Source of the DNA: Serripes groenlandicus
Taxonomy: Eukaryota > Mollusca > Bivalvia > Cardiida > Cardiidae
Length of the DNA: 64,000 nt
Assembly (NCBI GenBank): GCA_031761405.1
Contig: JASEVX010000001.1
Coordinates: forward strand, 198,750,110 to 198,814,109
Direction: 5' to 3'
A program made the translations under genes and the position numbers. Below the pieces are notes generated by a model, which did no database searches, was not told the origin of the DNA, and saw only the letters and a list, made by a program, of their open reading frames with translations. This document shows positions 11,885-23,500 of this stretch, in pieces. Positions within the stretch are counted from its first letter, which is position 1. Each line of letters starts with the position of its first letter.

Positions 11885-12607
11885 CCAAAATGTTTAGTCA
11901 TTAGTGAATCCTGTTCAGATTTGCAACAGATAATGAAAAAGTGTCAGACAAAAGTCACAATTGGTTCTGACAAAACATAAAGATCTGTCAGACCGAAACA
12001 TATGTAACAAGAAAAAAGTAAAACAATTTTTCTTTTTATAAATATGATTCAGAGGGATACTTTTAATCTCAACTATACATTATAAGGCTATTGAAATTCA
12101 TAAGTTCATCTTGGAAATCTAAACATTCAGTCCCTATCATAATCACTGTCTTTGTCAAAGTCAATTTATTTCTGTTACGAAACGTAAAGGCAGGGCTGGC
12201 TCTGGCCTAGACAAAATAATAGCCATTATTTGTTCATGAAAAAATTTAATAGCCAAAGCCAAAGCTAACGTGTAAAGTGCTAAAATGTGGTACAATGAAA
12301 TAAATATTTAATCATTAGTGAATCCTGTTCAGATTTGCAAAAGTTAAATGAAAAAGTGTCAGACAATTGGTTCTGACAAAATATAAAGATCTGTCAGACC
12401 GAAACATATGTATTTAATATAAACAAGAAAAAAGTAAAACAATTTTTTTTTTATAAATATGATTCAGAGGGATACTTTTAATAGCAACTATACATTATAA
12501 GGCTATTGAAATTCATAACTTCATCTTGGAAATCTAAACACTCAGTCCCTATCATGATCACTGTCTTTGTCCAAGTCAATTTATTTCTGTTACGAAACGT
12601 AAAGGGT
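11885..12607. repeat. Local tandem duplication, about 300-bp units
   Basis: The segment from TCATTAGTGAATCCTGTTCAG to TACGAAACGTAAAGG occurs at about 11,900-12,192 and again at about 12,311-12,605. The interval between them begins with CAGGGCTGGCTCTGGCCTAG, a string also found at 11,761. No gene is recognisable. Confidence 0.8.
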
Positions 12608-13235
12608 ACGAAACAGTCTGCATATGATTACCAAAGTGAAAGTTAATTTCTGGAAAACCCTTCCAATTAAACAAAAACAAAGTCTTGTGTTTAATAGTCC
12701 AAATCATTTAGACAAGTATTTGCTCGTATTTGTTTTGCAACCGACGTCTCAAAACCACTTCAATAATACATGAAAATCGAATCCACAGTTTGTTTGCAAG
12801 GTAAACAAATCTTTTAGATTTAATAAACATGTCCGTCTTTTTTAAAAATTGGATGCATCAAAAAGTATATCGGCATTGAATTAATTTAAGCTGTTATCAT
12901 TCTAAATTGGGGCGATTAAAATGTACAATGAAAGGTGATAAGTTGCAGTCTTCGAAGTGTATTACACACACTCAAGGATTAACTGATAAGGCGATGAACG
13001 GCGGCCAATCAAGCTTGTTATTAACACCGGGTTATGACACTTGAGATAAACATGGTCGTTCACGCTTCATTGACACGTGTTTTCAAGCTCTCACACGCGA
13101 TTAGCAGACGATTTTTTTATCCAGTTGCAAAATAAAATAATCGCCATTTTCCGTCGCCAAATTAACAAAATAATTGCCGTCTTTATTAAATAATCGCCTT
13201 TTGGCGACAATGGCGACCTACAGTGCGAGCCCTGA
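12604..13235. repeat. Local duplication unit 1 (uninterrupted)
   Basis: About 630 bp from GGGTACGAAACAGTCTGC to GCGAGCCCTGAAA. It is the uninterrupted version of the unit that follows and keeps the seven-T empty site (13112-13118) later used by a family C element. Confidence 0.85.
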
Positions 13236-13847
13236 AAGGGTACGAAACAGTCTGCATATAATTACCAAAGTGAAAGTTAATTTCCGGAAAACCCTTCCAG
13301 TTAAAAACAAAAACAAAGTCTGTGTTTAAAGTCCAAATCATTTAGACAAGTATTTGCTCGTATTTGTTTTGCAACCGACACCTCAAAACCACTTCAATAA
13401 TACATGAAAATCGAATCCACATTGATCAGCGATAAATTTTAATCGTCCGCCATTTTGTTTGCAAGGTAAACAAATCTGTTGGATTTTAAAACATGTCCGT
13501 CTTTTTTAAAAATTGGATGCATCGAACATTATATCGGCATTGAATTGAATTAATTTTAAGCTGTTCTAAATTGGGGCGATTCAAATGTACAATAAAAGGT
13601 GATAAGTTGCACGGTGGACGGTCAAAATCCCCTACAGACAAAATCCCCTACTTAGTTTAAATTATTGGTCAGGCAGTGAAAGAAAGAGAAACTTAATATA
13701 TTATTTACATTTTTAATTTCACAATAAAGAAGTAGCAGGTTGAACAAACACACAAAAAAGCACACTACAAAGCCAATTAGCACATAATTATTTATAAAAC
13801 TGCCTTATTATTTACATTTATTAACATGTTCATTGTATTGAATGGTA

Positions 13848-14073
13848 GGAATCCGCTGTGGTCGAGTGGTTAGCGTCGGGGATTTCGAAACCGGGTGTCC
13901 CAGGTTCGATCCCCAGTCGCAGCACTACGGTCATGGTGGAGTGCCCTTGGGCAAGGCACATTTTCTAGCCTAGTACTGGTTTGTTTACCCAGGGATCATG
14001 AATAATTGAATTTAATTGCGCGCTAAATGACCTTAGCTGTTGATGCGCCATAAAACAATATACATTCATTCAT
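13848..14073 (+). mobile_element. tRNA-derived SINE
   Basis: Flanked by a 19-bp perfect duplication TTCATTGTATTGAATGGTA (13829-13847 and 14074-14092). The head is tRNA-like, with an A box TGGTCGAGTGG and a B box GGTTCGATCCC that would serve RNA polymerase III. The body has the CCCTTGGGCAAGGCAC box known from conserved-domain SINEs of marine invertebrates, and the 3' end is an ATTC simple repeat. It is not a functional tRNA gene because the acceptor stem does not pair and the body continues. Confidence 0.85.
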
Positions 14074-14280
14074 TCATTGTATTGAATGGTAATTGATCAC
14101 ACTGATAATTTGAAGTATGATGCTAAACTTTGAAAGAAATGCTGCCATTCAATTACACCTTAGTTTCAGTGCAGCCTCACACAATTACTAATTGCCTCCA
14201 TAAACTCAGCATGGGTCTTTTCTTTCTTAAGATACTGACTGCAAAGACATTTAAGTCGCTTTTGCTGCTTCTGTTTTTTT

Positions 14281-15170
14281 TAGCTCATATGCACGAAGTG
14301 CAAGTTGAGCTATTGTGATCACATTTTGTCCGGCGTGCGTCATCAACATTTCAGCTTGTTAACACTCTACAGGCTACATTTTGCATCCAATCTTCATGAA
14401 AGTGTATCAGAACATTCATCTCCATCAAATCTTGGACAAGTTCGAAACTGGGCCATATGAGGTCAAAAACGAGGTCACTAGGTCAAATTGAAGCGAAATC
14501 TTGTTAACACTCTGGAGGCCACATTTTCAACTTGATCTTGTTAACACTCTGGAGGCCACATTTTCAACTTGAGCTTGTTGAAACTTTATCAGAATGTTTG
14601 TCTTGATGATATGTAGGTCAAGTTCAAATATGGGTCATGTCGGGTCAAAAAGTAGGTCACTAGGTCAAATTGAAGGAAAATCTTGTTAACACTCCAGAGG
14701 CCGCAATTTTTGCTTCAGCAGTTTGAGATTTTGTCAGAATGTTTGTCTTTAAAATATCTAGGTCAAGTTCGAATATGGGTCATGCCGGGTCAAAAACTAG
14801 GTCACTAGGCCAAATTGAAGGGAAATCTTGTTAACACTGTAGAAGCTGCATTTTTTGCTTCAGCAGCTTGAGATTTAGTCAGAATGTTGAGCTGAATGAT
14901 ATCTAGGTCAAGTTCGAATATGGGTCATGCCGGGTCAAAAACTAGGTCACTAGGGCAAATTGAAAATTTGTCAGAATGTTGTTTTGATGATATCTAGTCC
15001 ATGTTGGAATATGGGTCATATCAGGAAAAATAATTTATAGATCACTAGACCAAATCACTAAATCTTGTTAACACTGGAGGTTGCATTCAGAATAATTCTC
15101 TTGATGTGTTTTGCATAACAGTACATTGTATAAATAAGGTGAGCGATCCAGGGCCATCATGGCCCTCTTG
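14281..15170 (+). mobile_element. T-tract element, family B, copy 1
   Basis: The left end is TTTTTTTTAGCTCATATGCACG with a GTCCGGCGTGCG block. The core repeats GGTCAAGTTCGAATATGGGT and GGGTCAAAAACTAGGTCACT about every 145-150 bp. The right end is AAGGTGAGCGATCC followed by the GGGCCATCATGGCCCTCTTG hairpin. It is inserted directly beside the transposase exon of the surrounding MULE. Confidence 0.85.
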
Positions 15171-15446
15171 TTTCTTTTTTCGACGCTTTGGCGGGAGTCC
15201 TTGGTGGATTTGCTTGTAGACAGTCTTTACATAACAATTGTCTTTCTGTATACAATTCATTACATACCCCAGGCTTGGGTTTGAATGGCCTACTAATGTT
15301 TTGAAGGCATTGTTCCATCCCTCACACACATTATTGGTTCGGCTTTGGTCATGGAGCGTTGCTGCATGCACATTCCATGTGTGTGGGGGAAATCTGGGTG
15401 GAGTCCTTCTAAACCTTAGTTGGCCATTTTCAATGTGTTGTGTAAG
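15171..15446 (-). pseudogene. MULE transposase exon fragment
   Basis: Read on the minus strand from a possible acceptor (TTAACTAG before 15446), the frame gives LTQHIENGQLRF, then PPRFPPHTWNVHAATLHD and RTNNVCEGWNNAFKTL. The pattern RTNN-x2-EGW after a WNV block is typical of the C-terminal part of MULE transposases, including FLYWCH-associated ones in invertebrates. The frame ends in a basic PPKRRKKK stretch exactly where the family B element begins, so its real end is lost. The catalytic N-terminal part is missing; I call it a dead remnant. Confidence 0.75.
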
Positions 15447-15811
15447 CTAGTTAACAAAATTTAATCATTAGAATGATAATATTCAAATATAACACATTAA
15501 ACTAACATGTAACATGTACATGTATATATAGTAGGGAATTGGAGCATTTATAAAGTAGGGGATTTTGTCTGTAGTGGAAAAAGGATATAGGGGATTTTGT
15601 CTGTGTATGTCTAGGGGATTTTGTCTGTAGGGGATTTTGACCTACATTCAAGTTGCACAGTCTTCGAAGTGTATTACACTGATAAGGCGATGACCCGCGG
15701 CCAATCAATCTTGTAATAAACACCGGGGTATGACACTTGAGATAAACAAGGTCGTTCACGCTTCATTGACAAGTGTTTTCAAGCTCTCACACGCGATTAG
15801 CAGACGATTTT

Positions 15812-17243
15812 TAGCTCCACTGGCTGAAAGCCAGTCGAGCTTATGTCATGGCGAATTGTCCGTCGTGCGTGCGTGCGTAAACTTTTTTCTTTAAACGACT
15901 TCTTCTCCCTAACCACTTGGCCAATTTGGTTGAAACTTCATGGGAAGCATCCTCTCAATGTCCTCTACTAAATTCCTTCAATTTTTTTTGATCCATTCGA
16001 AATTCTGGTTTCCATGGCAACCGAAAGAAAAAAATAGTGAGAACTTAAAAAATCTTCTTCTCCAAAAGTGTCGGGCCGATTTTCAAATAATTTTGTAGAA
16101 ATGTTCCTTGGGTGACTCTTTATTAGATTCCTTCAAGAAATGTTGATTGGTTGAAAAACATGGCCGCCAGGGGGGCGGGGCTATTTTGCCTTATATTGCA
16201 ATAGTGAAAACTTAAAAAATCTTCTTCTCCGAAAGTGTTCAGCTGATTTTCAAATAATTTTGTAGAAATGTTCCTTGGGTGACCCTTTATCAGATTCCTT
16301 CAAGAAATGTTGATTCGGCGAAAAACATGGCCGCCAGGGGGGGCGGGGCTATTTTGCCTTATATTGCAATAGTAAAAACTTAAAAAGTCTTCTTCTCCGA
16401 AATTGTTCAGCTGATTTTCAAATAATTTTGTAGAAATGTTCCTTGGGTGACCCTTTATCAGATTCCTTCAAGAAATGTTGATTCGGCGAAAAACATGTCC
16501 GCCAAGGGGGCGGGGCTATTTTGCCTTATATAGCTATAGTGAAAACTTAAAAAATCTTCTTCTCCGAAAGTGTTCCGCCGATTTTCAAATAATTTTGTAG
16601 AAATGTTTATTGGGTGACCCTCTATCAGATTCCTTCAAGCCATGTTGATTGCTGAAAAACATGGCCGCCAGAGGGCGGGGCTATTTTGCCTTATATGACC
16701 ATAGTGAAAACTTAAAAAATCTTCTTCTCCGAAAGTGTTCAGCCGATTTTCAAATAATCTTGTAGAAATGTTCATTGGGTGACCCTCTATCAGATTCCTT
16801 CAAGCCATATTGTTGATTGGTCGAAAAACATGGCAGCCAGAGGGCGGGGCTATTTTGCCTTATATGACCATAGTGAAAACTTAAAAAATCTTCTCCTCCT
16901 AAAGTGTTTGGCTGATATTCAAATAATTTTGTAGAAATGTTCCTAGGCTTACCCTCTATCAGATTCCTTCAAGCCATGTTGATTGGTTGAAAAATATGGC
17001 TGCCAGGGGGTAGGGCTATTTTGCCTTATATGGCTATAGTGAAAACTTAAAATATCCTCTCCTCCGAAAGTGTCGGGCCGATTTTCAAATAATTTTGCAG
17101 AAACATTCCTTGCGTGACACTCTACAAGATTCCTTTAAGCCATGGTGGTTGGTAAAAAAATAGCCACCAGGGGGCAGGGCTGTTTGGAGATTTTATTTTT
17201 GCCTTATGGCCGTGAAGCGATACTGGCCCTCTTGGGCCTCTTG
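15812..17243 (+). mobile_element. T-tract element, family C, copy 1 (filled site)
   Basis: The left end is TTAGCTCCACTGGCTGAAAG with CAGTCGAGC hairpin pairing and a GTCCGTCGTGCGTGCGTGCG block. The right end is GCGATACTGGCCCTCTTGGG then CCTCTTG. The core has the same 166-bp unit as family A. It interrupts duplication unit 2 at the T tract that is still empty in unit 1: seven T there, five plus five T around this element. Confidence 0.88.
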
Positions 17244-17331
17244 TTTTTATCCAGTTGCAAAATAAAATAATCGCTGTCTTCATTAAATAATCGCCTTTTG
17301 GCGACAATGGCGACCTACAGCGCGAGCCCTG

Positions 17332-17519
17332 ACATTAAAGAGACCTAGATATTCCTTCACTAATAGAGAGGAGAAACACCTAGTGCAATGAAGCAAAGGG
17401 ACTGGTCCCAGGATTCCCCATCTCCCTTTATAAAGCCAGTCATTTGCAAACATTGAATATGATCTACTTTTGAACTTAAAGGCTATATTACCAAAAACAC
17501 TTTAAATAACAGCGATTTT
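17332..17519. other. Short unique stretch, no gene
   Basis: Spacer between the two family C elements. No open frame, RNA gene or repeat match within the window was seen. Confidence 0.5.
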
Positions 17520-18448
17520 TAGCTCCACTGGCTGAAAGCCAGTCGAGCTTATGTCATGGCGAATTGTCCGTCGTGCGTGCGTGCGTAAACTTTTTCCTTT
17601 AAACGACTTCTTCTCACTAACCACTTGGCCAATTTGGTTGAAACTTCATAGGAAGCATCCTCTCAATGTCCTCTCTTAAATTCCTTCAATTTTTTTTGAT
17701 CCATCCATAATTCTGGTTTCCATGGCAACCAAAAGAAAAAAATAGTGAAAACTTAAAAAATCTTCTTCTCTGAAAGTGTCAGGCCGATTTTCAAATAATT
17801 TTGTAGAAATGTTCCTTGGGTGACCCTTTATTAGATTCCTTCAAGAAATGTTGATTGGTCGAAAAACATGGTCGCCAGAGGGCGGGGCTATTTTGCCTTA
17901 TATGACCATAGTGAAAACTTAAAAAATCTTCTTCTCCGAAAGTGTTCAGCCGATTTTCAAATAATTTTGTAGAAATGTTCATTGGGTGACCCTCTATCAG
18001 ATTCCTTCAAGCCATGTTGATTGGTCGAAAAATATGGCCGCCAGAGGGCGGGGCTATTTTGCTCTATATGACCATAGTGAAAATTTTAAAAAATCTTCTT
18101 CTCCGAAAGTGTTGAGCAGATTTTCAAATAATTTTGTAGAAATGTTCTTTGGGTGACCCTCTATCAGATTCCTTCAAGCCATGTTGATTGGTTCAAAAAT
18201 ATGACGCCATGGGGTGGGGCTATTTTGCCTTATATGGCTATTGTGAAAACTTAAAAAATCTTCTCCTCCGAAAGTGTCAGGCCGATTTTCAAATAATTTT
18301 GCAGAAACATTCCTTGGGTGACACTCTACAAGATTCCTTTAAGCCATGGTGGTTGGTAAAAAATATGGCCACTAGGGGGCAGGGCTGTTTGGAGATTTGA
18401 TTTTTGCCTTATGGCCGTGGAGCGATACTGGCCCTCTTGGGCCTCTTG
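17520..18448 (+). mobile_element. T-tract element, family C, copy 2
   Basis: It has the same ends as the copy at 15812 with fewer core units, and also follows a CGATTTTT target. Its right third (from about 18,240) is very close to the right third of the copy at 37048. Confidence 0.88.
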
Positions 18449-19342
18449 TTTTGCTTCTAATAGATGGTCAACGGACCCATTCACAATAACAAACAGTTCT
18501 TTACAATTTTCTGACAGGGTCCAACGGACCCGTTCACAATTTTCGCCATCTAGCATAATTTTAACTTTTTAACTTGATTTTATGACAAAAAAATATAAAA
18601 TTCTCATCCCATCGCCTTTGTTTACATTATTAAATGCTGTATATTCATTCAGGTTTTTTTTAGTTTTTATCAAATATTGAAGGAAATAATTATATATATT
18701 TTACATACAAAAAGAATAGGGAGTTGGGCGATATTTCGTTTAATTATTATTTTTTCGTCTAGTCAAAGTAACCACGTTTTGGAAGCAAACAAAATGGCGG
18801 AAGATTCAAATTATTAGCTGATGTGAATTTGATTTCATGTGGTAAAGAGATAAGCTGTATATTTTTTTTAGACTTACGTAAACGTTAAATATGATTTATT
18901 TAATTGTTGCAATAGCTGTCTGTGATATAAACATGATAACGTTGATCGCGCCAGTCGCATAAATGTGAATGGAAAATTACTTATTGAAGACGTTTGCATA
19001 AATAAAGCTTCTAGATGATGTTGATTCAGACGTTTGGAAATAAACTTGTATTGAAAGACTTATTTAAACAGACAAAGATCTATTATTCAGTAACATAGCT
19101 GTAATATTGAAATTAACAATTTTATAAAAAAAATGACGCAATTTTTTCTCAATTTCCCTGGAACAGAACCCATTCACTGAATAATCACACTGTATTGAGT
19201 GAGTACTCTCCATGAAAAACTTAGGTGTATAAAACATTTACATTGGCAAGAATTATTTCTAGCAGGAATAATGAACAAAAAGTGGCAGTTACCAGCTTGA
19301 TGCTTTCAAAGTTGTCATCCTTAAATTTAATGTGCTCTCCTG
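18449..19342. other. AT-rich stretch, no gene identified
   Basis: Contains two copies of CAACGGACCC-TTCACAAT near 18,470 and 18,523, and an AAAATGGCGGAAGATTC string at 18,791. The last resembles a start context but stops after seven codons. This is the stretch where an AATF first exon would be convenient, but I could not find a frame that joins the second exon in phase. Confidence 0.4.
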
Positions 19343-20308
19343 TTTATACGCCCGTTTTGAAAAAACGGATCGTATTATAGTTTTACCTGCAGCGTACTGG
19401 CGGGCGGGCGGCGTCCAGTATGTTGTCAGCTCAATAACTTTAGAAACCTTTGTCCAATCATCACCAAATGTGGTCAGAATGTGTATTGGGATAATATCTC
19501 GAAAAAGTTTGATAACTAGCCATATCGCTTTAGTCAATCGAGAGTTATCGCCCTTTAATTATAGAAATTACCCAAAATTGGTCTTGTCAGCTCTCAGTAA
19601 CTTTAGAAACCTTTGTCCAGTCATCACCTAATTTAGTCAGAATGTGTATTGGCATAATATCCCAGACAAGTTCGATAATTAGCCATATCGCTTTAGTCAA
19701 TCGAGAGTTGTCGCCCTTTAATTATAGAAATTACATAAAATTTGTCTTGTTAGCTCAATAACTTAAGAAGCCTTTGTCCAATCATCACCAAATTTTGTCA
19801 GAATGTGTATTGGCATGATATCTCGGACAAGTTTGATAACTAGTCATATCGCTTCAGTCAATCGAGATTTATCGCTCTTTAATTATAGAAATTACCTAAA
19901 ATTTGTCTTGTCAGCTCAATAACTTAAGGAGCCTTTATCCAATCATTACCAAATTTGCTCAGAATGTGTGTTGGCGTAATATCTCGGACACATTTGATAA
20001 TTAGCCATATTGCTCTAGTCAATAGAGAGTTATTGCTCTTTAATTATAGAAATTACCTAAAATTGGTCTTGTCAGCAAAATAACTTGGGATACCTTTAAC
20101 TGATCATCACCAAATTTAGAAAATATGTTGATGGGCAGAATATCTTTGTCAGGTTTGATAACTTACAACGTTATCTTAGTCACTACAAAATTATGTCCCT
20201 CGAAACAGCCAAAACTGTACTAACAGTGTCCGCTCTCTAAGTTTGGCTGATGTACAACCAATTATCACTATAGAACGGGCATATTTTGTGACATTTGGCG
20301 CTCTTGTT
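19343..20308 (+). mobile_element. T-tract element, family E, copy 1
   Basis: The left end is TTTATACGCCCGTTTTGAAA, a hairpin with AAAACGG, then CTGCAGCGTACTGGCGGGCG. The core is about four units of 150 bp with CTTTGTCCAATCATCACC and TCGAGAGTTATCGCCCTTTA. The right end is ACGGGCATATTTTGTGACAT then GGCGCTCTTGTT. The ACGGGC/GCCCGT pairs form subterminal inverted repeats. Confidence 0.8.
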
Positions 20309-20390
20309 CTGAAATAAAAAAAAAAGGTGCGTAATTTTAAAGATAGTTATATGACAGGTTTTTTTTTATCAAACATGTAATCTTTTTCAG

Positions 20391-20546
20391 ATTCTTCTGC
20401 AAAACTTGTTGATAAAGATGATGTTAGTGGAATTGTTAGTCATGAAGTTAGTAAACTTAGACAGAAAGCAGCTGGACTTTTGAGTGATTCAGATAGAAAA
20501 TATGCGGGAAAGAAATTGTCTAGGAAATCCTGGATGGCTGAATCAG
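20391..20546 (+). CDS. AATF: AATF exon 2
   Basis: Acceptor TCTTTTTCAG, donor AATCAG|GTAATG. It enters and leaves in phase 1. It encodes [20 protein letters not shown] and [16 protein letters not shown], matching the LASASLLDTDKRY-type block near the AATF N-terminus. Confidence 0.92.
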
Positions 20547-23500
20547 GTAATGAACTGCATTTCTATATATAATTATAATTATACATCAATGTTTTCTTAA
20601 TACAAATCATATTTTAGGAAAAGCTGATATCAATTTTAACCCTTTCCCTCATACAATTATGCAGCAGACGACTTTGAACGTATTTTGTAGAAACATAGAA
20701 ATTCTCCATAATTGAATGGATAACCTATGACAAAAAGTGGAAAACATTGTGGCAAAAGGAGAAATTGCACGTTTTGTGTAATTTCTTCTTTTGGCACTAT
20801 GTTTTCAAAAAGCCGCTTTTGCAGAAGTGTCAGAAAGCGTCTATATGAGGGAAAGGGTTAAGGGAACAAGGTTTACTATAGTTTCAGGGCAAAGGTTAAC
20901 TCTTTTGCACAAACACTCTTTCTGTCACCTCTGCAGCAGATATTTTTGCAATATTGTTTTTCATCTCTGTGCAATAATTGTGGAGAGTTTTTAGAAATTG
21001 TTCACATTCTTGCCAAGATTTTTTCAAAGTCATCTGCTGTAGTTTTATGTGGGAAAGGGTTGAAGCAATAGTTCTCAATTATAAGAAAACCATATAAACA
21101 CAAACTCTTTGCAAAACACTTTTAAGATTATTGCTAAATAAATCAAATGTTATGATTTCAGATAGTGACATTGGCAGTGATAAAGATGGGAATGATGATG
21201 AGGAGGAGGAAAATGAAGAGATGGATTCCGTTGATGAAGCTGATAACTACAGTGTCTCTGATGAAAGTATGGGTGAAGACAATGATGTGGACGATGACAT
21301 AGCAGGTTTCAAGTCAAAGATTAATAGATCTGAAGACGAGGTTGAATTTACGTAAGTGATTATTTGGTGCTTAATCGTTTCAGATTTATGTTGAACAGCT
21401 GTCTGTGCATATGGTGTCATTGGCACTTTCATTTCTAAAAGAACTTCTTCGCTGTTGTCAGTGTTTTTTCTTTACCCAAAGTGGGGCCGAAATTGGGCCC
21501 CATTCACAATCAAAAGACACCTCTTTTTGTGTCACCTGCGTAGCATGGTAGGCACTTAGGGATTACTTTTTTTTTTGTCCGGCGTCTGTCCGTCTGTCAC
21601 ACTTTTTCGTCACGTTTTCAAATAACTTTTTTTCTACTCAAAGGATTACATTGAAACTTCTGACAAATGTTTATATCAATGTGTGTGATTGGTTCACAAA
21701 AGGGGGATAATCAAAATATTTCTATATCAGAGTTATTGCCCCTTTTCTGTCAAAAAAGGTCCCGGCAGGTGACACACGTGCTCCGGGGAGCACTCCATTC
21801 TAGTTTTCACAATAGTAAGCCTAAATTTCACAAAATCTGCCTTTTATCACATTTTACATGTCAATATTTTCACAATTAAAGGTGCCTTGGCACTGGGTGT
21901 ATTGGAAGAGCACCCTCCGTAGGTGCTGTAGGTTGTGGGTTCAATTAATGTCTTGGTCATACCACAAGACTTTAAAGATAGAAGTAAAGTCTTTCCCACC
22001 TTGGCACTCAGGGTTGTGGGATAAGCATTATGAATGACTCAGGATAAACAGACCAATAGCACTGTTAAATTTTCCAGGAAACACCATGATATAACTGAAC
22101 AATTGTTGAAATTGGCGTAAAGCACAATTAAGGAAAAAGGGAATTTGCATATGTACTGGTATTAATAATTTAAATATTTAATTCACATCTACGGTGTCGT
22201 CTTTTGTAATATAAGACTCTTTGTCACAACGCTTTGTCAGTTGTGCACCACCAGCCTTGTCATCAGCCCTATTAATATTCTACAGGCAACATTTTTCATA
22301 AAAAAAACCAGGTCACAAGGTCAAATTGAAGGACAATCGTGTTAACAGAATGTTTGTCTTGATGATATTTAAGCCAAGTTTGTATATGGGTCATGTTAAA
22401 TCAAAAACTAGATCAGTAGGCCAAATTTTTAGCTCACCTATGCACAAAGTGCAAGGTGAGCTATTGGGATCACATTTTGTCCGTCGTGCGTCGTCAACAT
22501 TTGAGCTTGTTAACACTCTACAGGCTACATTTTGCATCCAATCTTCATGAAAGTTTATCAGAACGTTCATCTCCGTAAAATCTTGGACAAGTTCGAAACT
22601 GGGCCATATGAGGTCAAAAACTAGGTCACTAGGTCGAATTGAAGGGAAATCTTGTTAACACTCTGGAGGCCACATTTTCAACTTGAGCATGTTGAAACTT
22701 TATCAGAATGTTTGTCTTAATGATATGTAGGTCAAGTTTGAACATGAGTCACATCGGGTCAAAAAGTAGGTCACTAGGTCAAATTGAAGGAAAATCTTGT
22801 TAACACTCCAGAGGCCGCAATTTTTGCTTAAGCAGTTTGAAATTTTGTCAGAATGTTTGTTATGAAAATATCTAGGTCAAGTTATGCCGGGTCAAAAACT
22901 AGGTCACTAGGTCAAATTGAAGGAAAATCTTGTTAACACTTTGGATGCCGCATTTTTGCTTCAGCAACTTGAAATTTGTTCAGAATGTTGAGCTGAGTGA
23001 TATCTAGGCCAAGTTCGAATATGGGTCATGCCGGGTCAAAAACTAGGTCACTAGGCCAAATTGAGGGAAAATCTTGTTAACTCTGTAGAAGCCGCATATT
23101 TTGCTTCAGCGGCTTGAAATTTGTTCAAAATGTTGAGCTGAATGATATCTAGGCCAAGTTCGAATATGAGTCATGCCGGGTCAAAAACTAGGTCACTAGG
23201 CCAAATTGAAGGAAAATCTTGTTAACACTTTGGATGCCTCATTTTTTGCTTCAGCAGCTTGAAATTTGGTCAGAATGTTGAGCTGAATGATATTTAGGCC
23301 AAGTTCGAATATGGATCATGCAGGGTCAAAAACTAGGTCACTAGGTCAAATTGAAGGAAAATCTTGTTAACACTTTGGATGCCGCATTTTTTGCTTCAGC
23401 AGCTTGTCTGAATTATATCTAGGTCAAGTTTAAATATGGGTCATATTGGATCAGAAACTAGGTCACAAGGCCAAATTAAGGGAAAATCTTGTTAACTCCG

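Larger units (their letters stand above)
13613..15649 (-). mobile_element. MULE-type DNA transposon, degraded, with nested insertions
   Basis: Flanked by a 9-bp direct repeat AAGTTGCAC (13604-13612 and 15650-15658), the target-duplication size typical of Mutator-like elements. The terminal inverted repeats contain GGTCAAAATCCCC and TACAGACAAAATCCCCTA, repeated as subterminal copies of GGGGATTTTGTCTGTA at 15,540-15,640. A transposase remnant lies on the minus strand. A SINE and a family B element sit inside. Confidence 0.85.
13236..17331. repeat. Local duplication unit 2, split by two insertions
   Basis: This is the same unit as 12604-13235, now in three pieces: 13236-13612, 15650-15811 and 17244-17331. 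The pieces are separated by a MULE transposon and a family C element. The end GCGAGCCCTGA is shared with unit 1. Confidence 0.85.

Noticed and set aside
13850..13930. tRNA gene (A and B boxes)
   Set aside because: There is no acceptor-stem pairing, the sequence continues into a SINE body with CCCTTGGGCAAGGCAC, and the whole unit is bounded by a 19-bp target duplication.
15087..15170. C-terminal extension of the transposase fragment
   Set aside because: The open frame continues past 15171 into the right end of the inserted family B element, so those residues are not original transposase.
18791..18840. AATF first exon at ATGGCGGAAGATTC
   Set aside because: The ATG frame stops after seven codons. 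The frame that would join exon 2 in phase has no start codon and lacks the acidic composition expected.
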